A DNA stretch of 42,285 nt from the NCBI GenBank assembly GCA_021378535.1, contig JAACJV010000006.1:1-42285 (forward strand), written 5' to 3'. A model generated the notes under the pieces. It searched no databases. It worked only from the letters and a program-made list of their open reading frames with translations, and was not told where the DNA came from. Numbering within the stretch: position 1 is the first letter of the stretch; the number at the start of each line of letters is the position of its first letter. Made by a program: the position numbers and the translations under genes. This document shows positions 41,376 to 42,285 of the stretch, in pieces. This DNA is from Ureaplasma sp. Hg1 (GTDB taxonomy: Bacteria; Bacillota_I; Bacilli_A; Mycoplasmatales; Mycoplasmoidaceae).

Positions 41376-41972
41376 ATGCATAATCCAGCCAATATTAAAA
41401 ATTTCGGTGAAATCAAACGCGCGGACGGTGACTACAATTCAATCATGGATCAAATCAACCGCAACTATAGTATGACAAAGTTTAAATATTATAATAACAT
41501 GAATGTTGATGAAGCTTGAGAAATTTTAGTTGATGAATTAAAACAGTTTTATAAATTTAGAAAAGATTTAGAAGAAGGTAATGAATTCGGGGTACGTTAC
41601 CCTGGGATTACCTTGAAGTTCAAAGTTGAAGAATTAAATTTAAAAAAACACTTTGTTACCTTTACTTGAAAAAATGAACAAGATTTTTATTGGACAACTT
41701 TTCAAATTAAACAATCAAATATTTTTAAAAAGAAAATTGCCTTTCGCTACACTGAAAGTATTTTAAGAGAATTAACAATTTGAGGGATGACATCATCAAT
41801 TGGGTTATATTACTATAAAAAAGCCTATCACAAAACATTTAAATGATGACGCAAAAACCTAACTAACGCTTTCTTAAATCACAATCAAAAGCCGGTTAAA
41901 TATCCAAAAATTATCAATGGCAATAAATACCTTGAAACAAGCACTAAAAAAACTAGCAGTCTAATCCGCTAG
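41376..41972 (+). CDS. Hypothetical protein, 198 aa
   Basis: Not recognised with certainty. The frame uses about five TGA codons as Trp. Starts MHNPANIKNFGEIKRADGDY. The middle (VRYPGITLKFKVEELNLKKHFVT, in pieces) suggests beta strands. An aromatic patch (SIGLYYYKKAYHKTFKWW) is followed by a basic end. No signal or clear membrane helix. AAGGAG lies 7 nt upstream. Its last codons overlap the terminator hairpin. Confidence 0.78.
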
Positions 41973-41977
41973 TTTTT
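41948..41977. terminator. Bidirectional terminator overlapping a coding end
   Basis: AAAAACTAGC (41948-41957) pairs with GCTAGTTTTT (41968-41977), flanked by A and T runs. The TAG stop of the + gene lies in the 3' arm, and the - strand gene stops at 41979. Confidence 0.85.
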
Positions 41978-41978
41978 T

Positions 41979-42251
41979 TTAGGCTAAAGGGACAACTAAG
42001 AGAATAATTCCGATAATAAATAAAAGGGCGCCAATCAGGAACGATACTTTTAAAGTAACATCGAATCAATGCATGTTTTTATTAAGCACAATACGTGATG
42101 CATTCCGCGCCAATCAAATAGCGCATGGCACTAAAAAAGAAATTGCAATTAATACAATAGCGGCAATTATCATTGGGTTGTCCATCGGTGGAACATCTGT
42201 TGAAATGTCATCTCCTAATAAAAAAGTTAAATGCATAATACTTGTAACCAC
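41979..42251 (-). CDS. Small two-helix membrane protein
   Basis: On the - strand a frame of up to 90 residues, containing MHLTFLLGDDIST, then two hydrophobic helices (MIIAAIVLIAISFLVPCAIW and VSFLIGALLFIIGIILLVV) joined by a basic loop LARNASRIVLNKN. TGA is used twice as Trp. The start is uncertain: GTG at 42251 is 11 nt after GGGGG, while ATG at 42236 is too far from it. An in-frame TAA just upstream shows that the 5' end is inside the window. The family is not recognised. Confidence 0.7.
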
Positions 42252-42285
42252 AATAATTTTATCCCCCGAAATTGAATATTAATAT

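Noticed and set aside
42073-42282. 69-codon + strand frame at the window end
   Set aside because: Opposite to a two-helix membrane protein on the - strand with better composition and a ribosome-binding site; it looks like its shadow.

Overview
The window comes from a wall-less bacterium of the class Mollicutes, or a close relative that reads UGA as tryptophan. At least twenty genes are interrupted by in-frame TGA codons at conserved or plausible Trp positions (ftsH, serS, holB, secA, prs, pyrC, pyrE, metG, the pst genes), while TAA and TAG end genes. DNA is AT-rich, genes are tightly packed and often overlap by 1-23 nt, and all but two protein genes lie on the + strand. I see no tRNA or rRNA genes, insertion sequences or CRISPR arrays. 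The species cannot be named from this alone.

Layout. (1) 1-2614: end of hpt, then ftsH. (2) 2731-14432: rhodanese, serS, tmk, holB, mnmE and tatD, ending in a giant FtsX-type ABC permease (1497 aa) and its ATPase. The ATPase carries three tandem 113-residue coiled-coil repeats of exactly 339 nt each. (3) 14441-17590: secA, with a lysine-rich tail in place of the usual zinc finger, facing an SRP RNA gene on the - strand across a shared bidirectional terminator. (4) 17726-20084: prs, rnmV, rsmI. (5) 20114-26037: a compact pyrimidine operon pyrB-I-K-D-F-C-E, uncommon in mollicutes. It is preceded by a 30-codon leader peptide whose stop codon lies inside an intrinsic terminator with a UUCG loop, which looks like translation-coupled attenuation. 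carAB is absent. (6) 26136-28366: an anchored metallo-beta-lactamase-fold protein and a small leucine-rich-repeat protein. (7) 28535-36244: metG, a PhoB/OmpR-like regulator with Glu instead of Asp at the phosphorylation site, four Pho-box-like half sites at 11/10/11-bp spacing, then pstS, a fused pstC-pstA, pstB with a long N-terminal extension, and phoU. (8) 36403-42285: mostly unrecognised small genes, a TM2-domain protein, an anchored surface protein on the - strand, a decayed pseudogene and a small membrane protein on the - strand.

How it fits together. The cell appears able to make UMP from carbamoyl phosphate, aspartate and PRPP. PRPP synthetase is encoded just upstream, and PyrI suggests nucleotide feedback on PyrB. 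Expression of the pyr operon is probably set by the leader attenuator. Phosphate uptake forms a self-contained regulon: regulator, operator, high-affinity transporter and PhoU. SecA and SRP RNA, side by side, serve protein export. Functional statements beyond conserved families are inference from sequence; no database search was possible.
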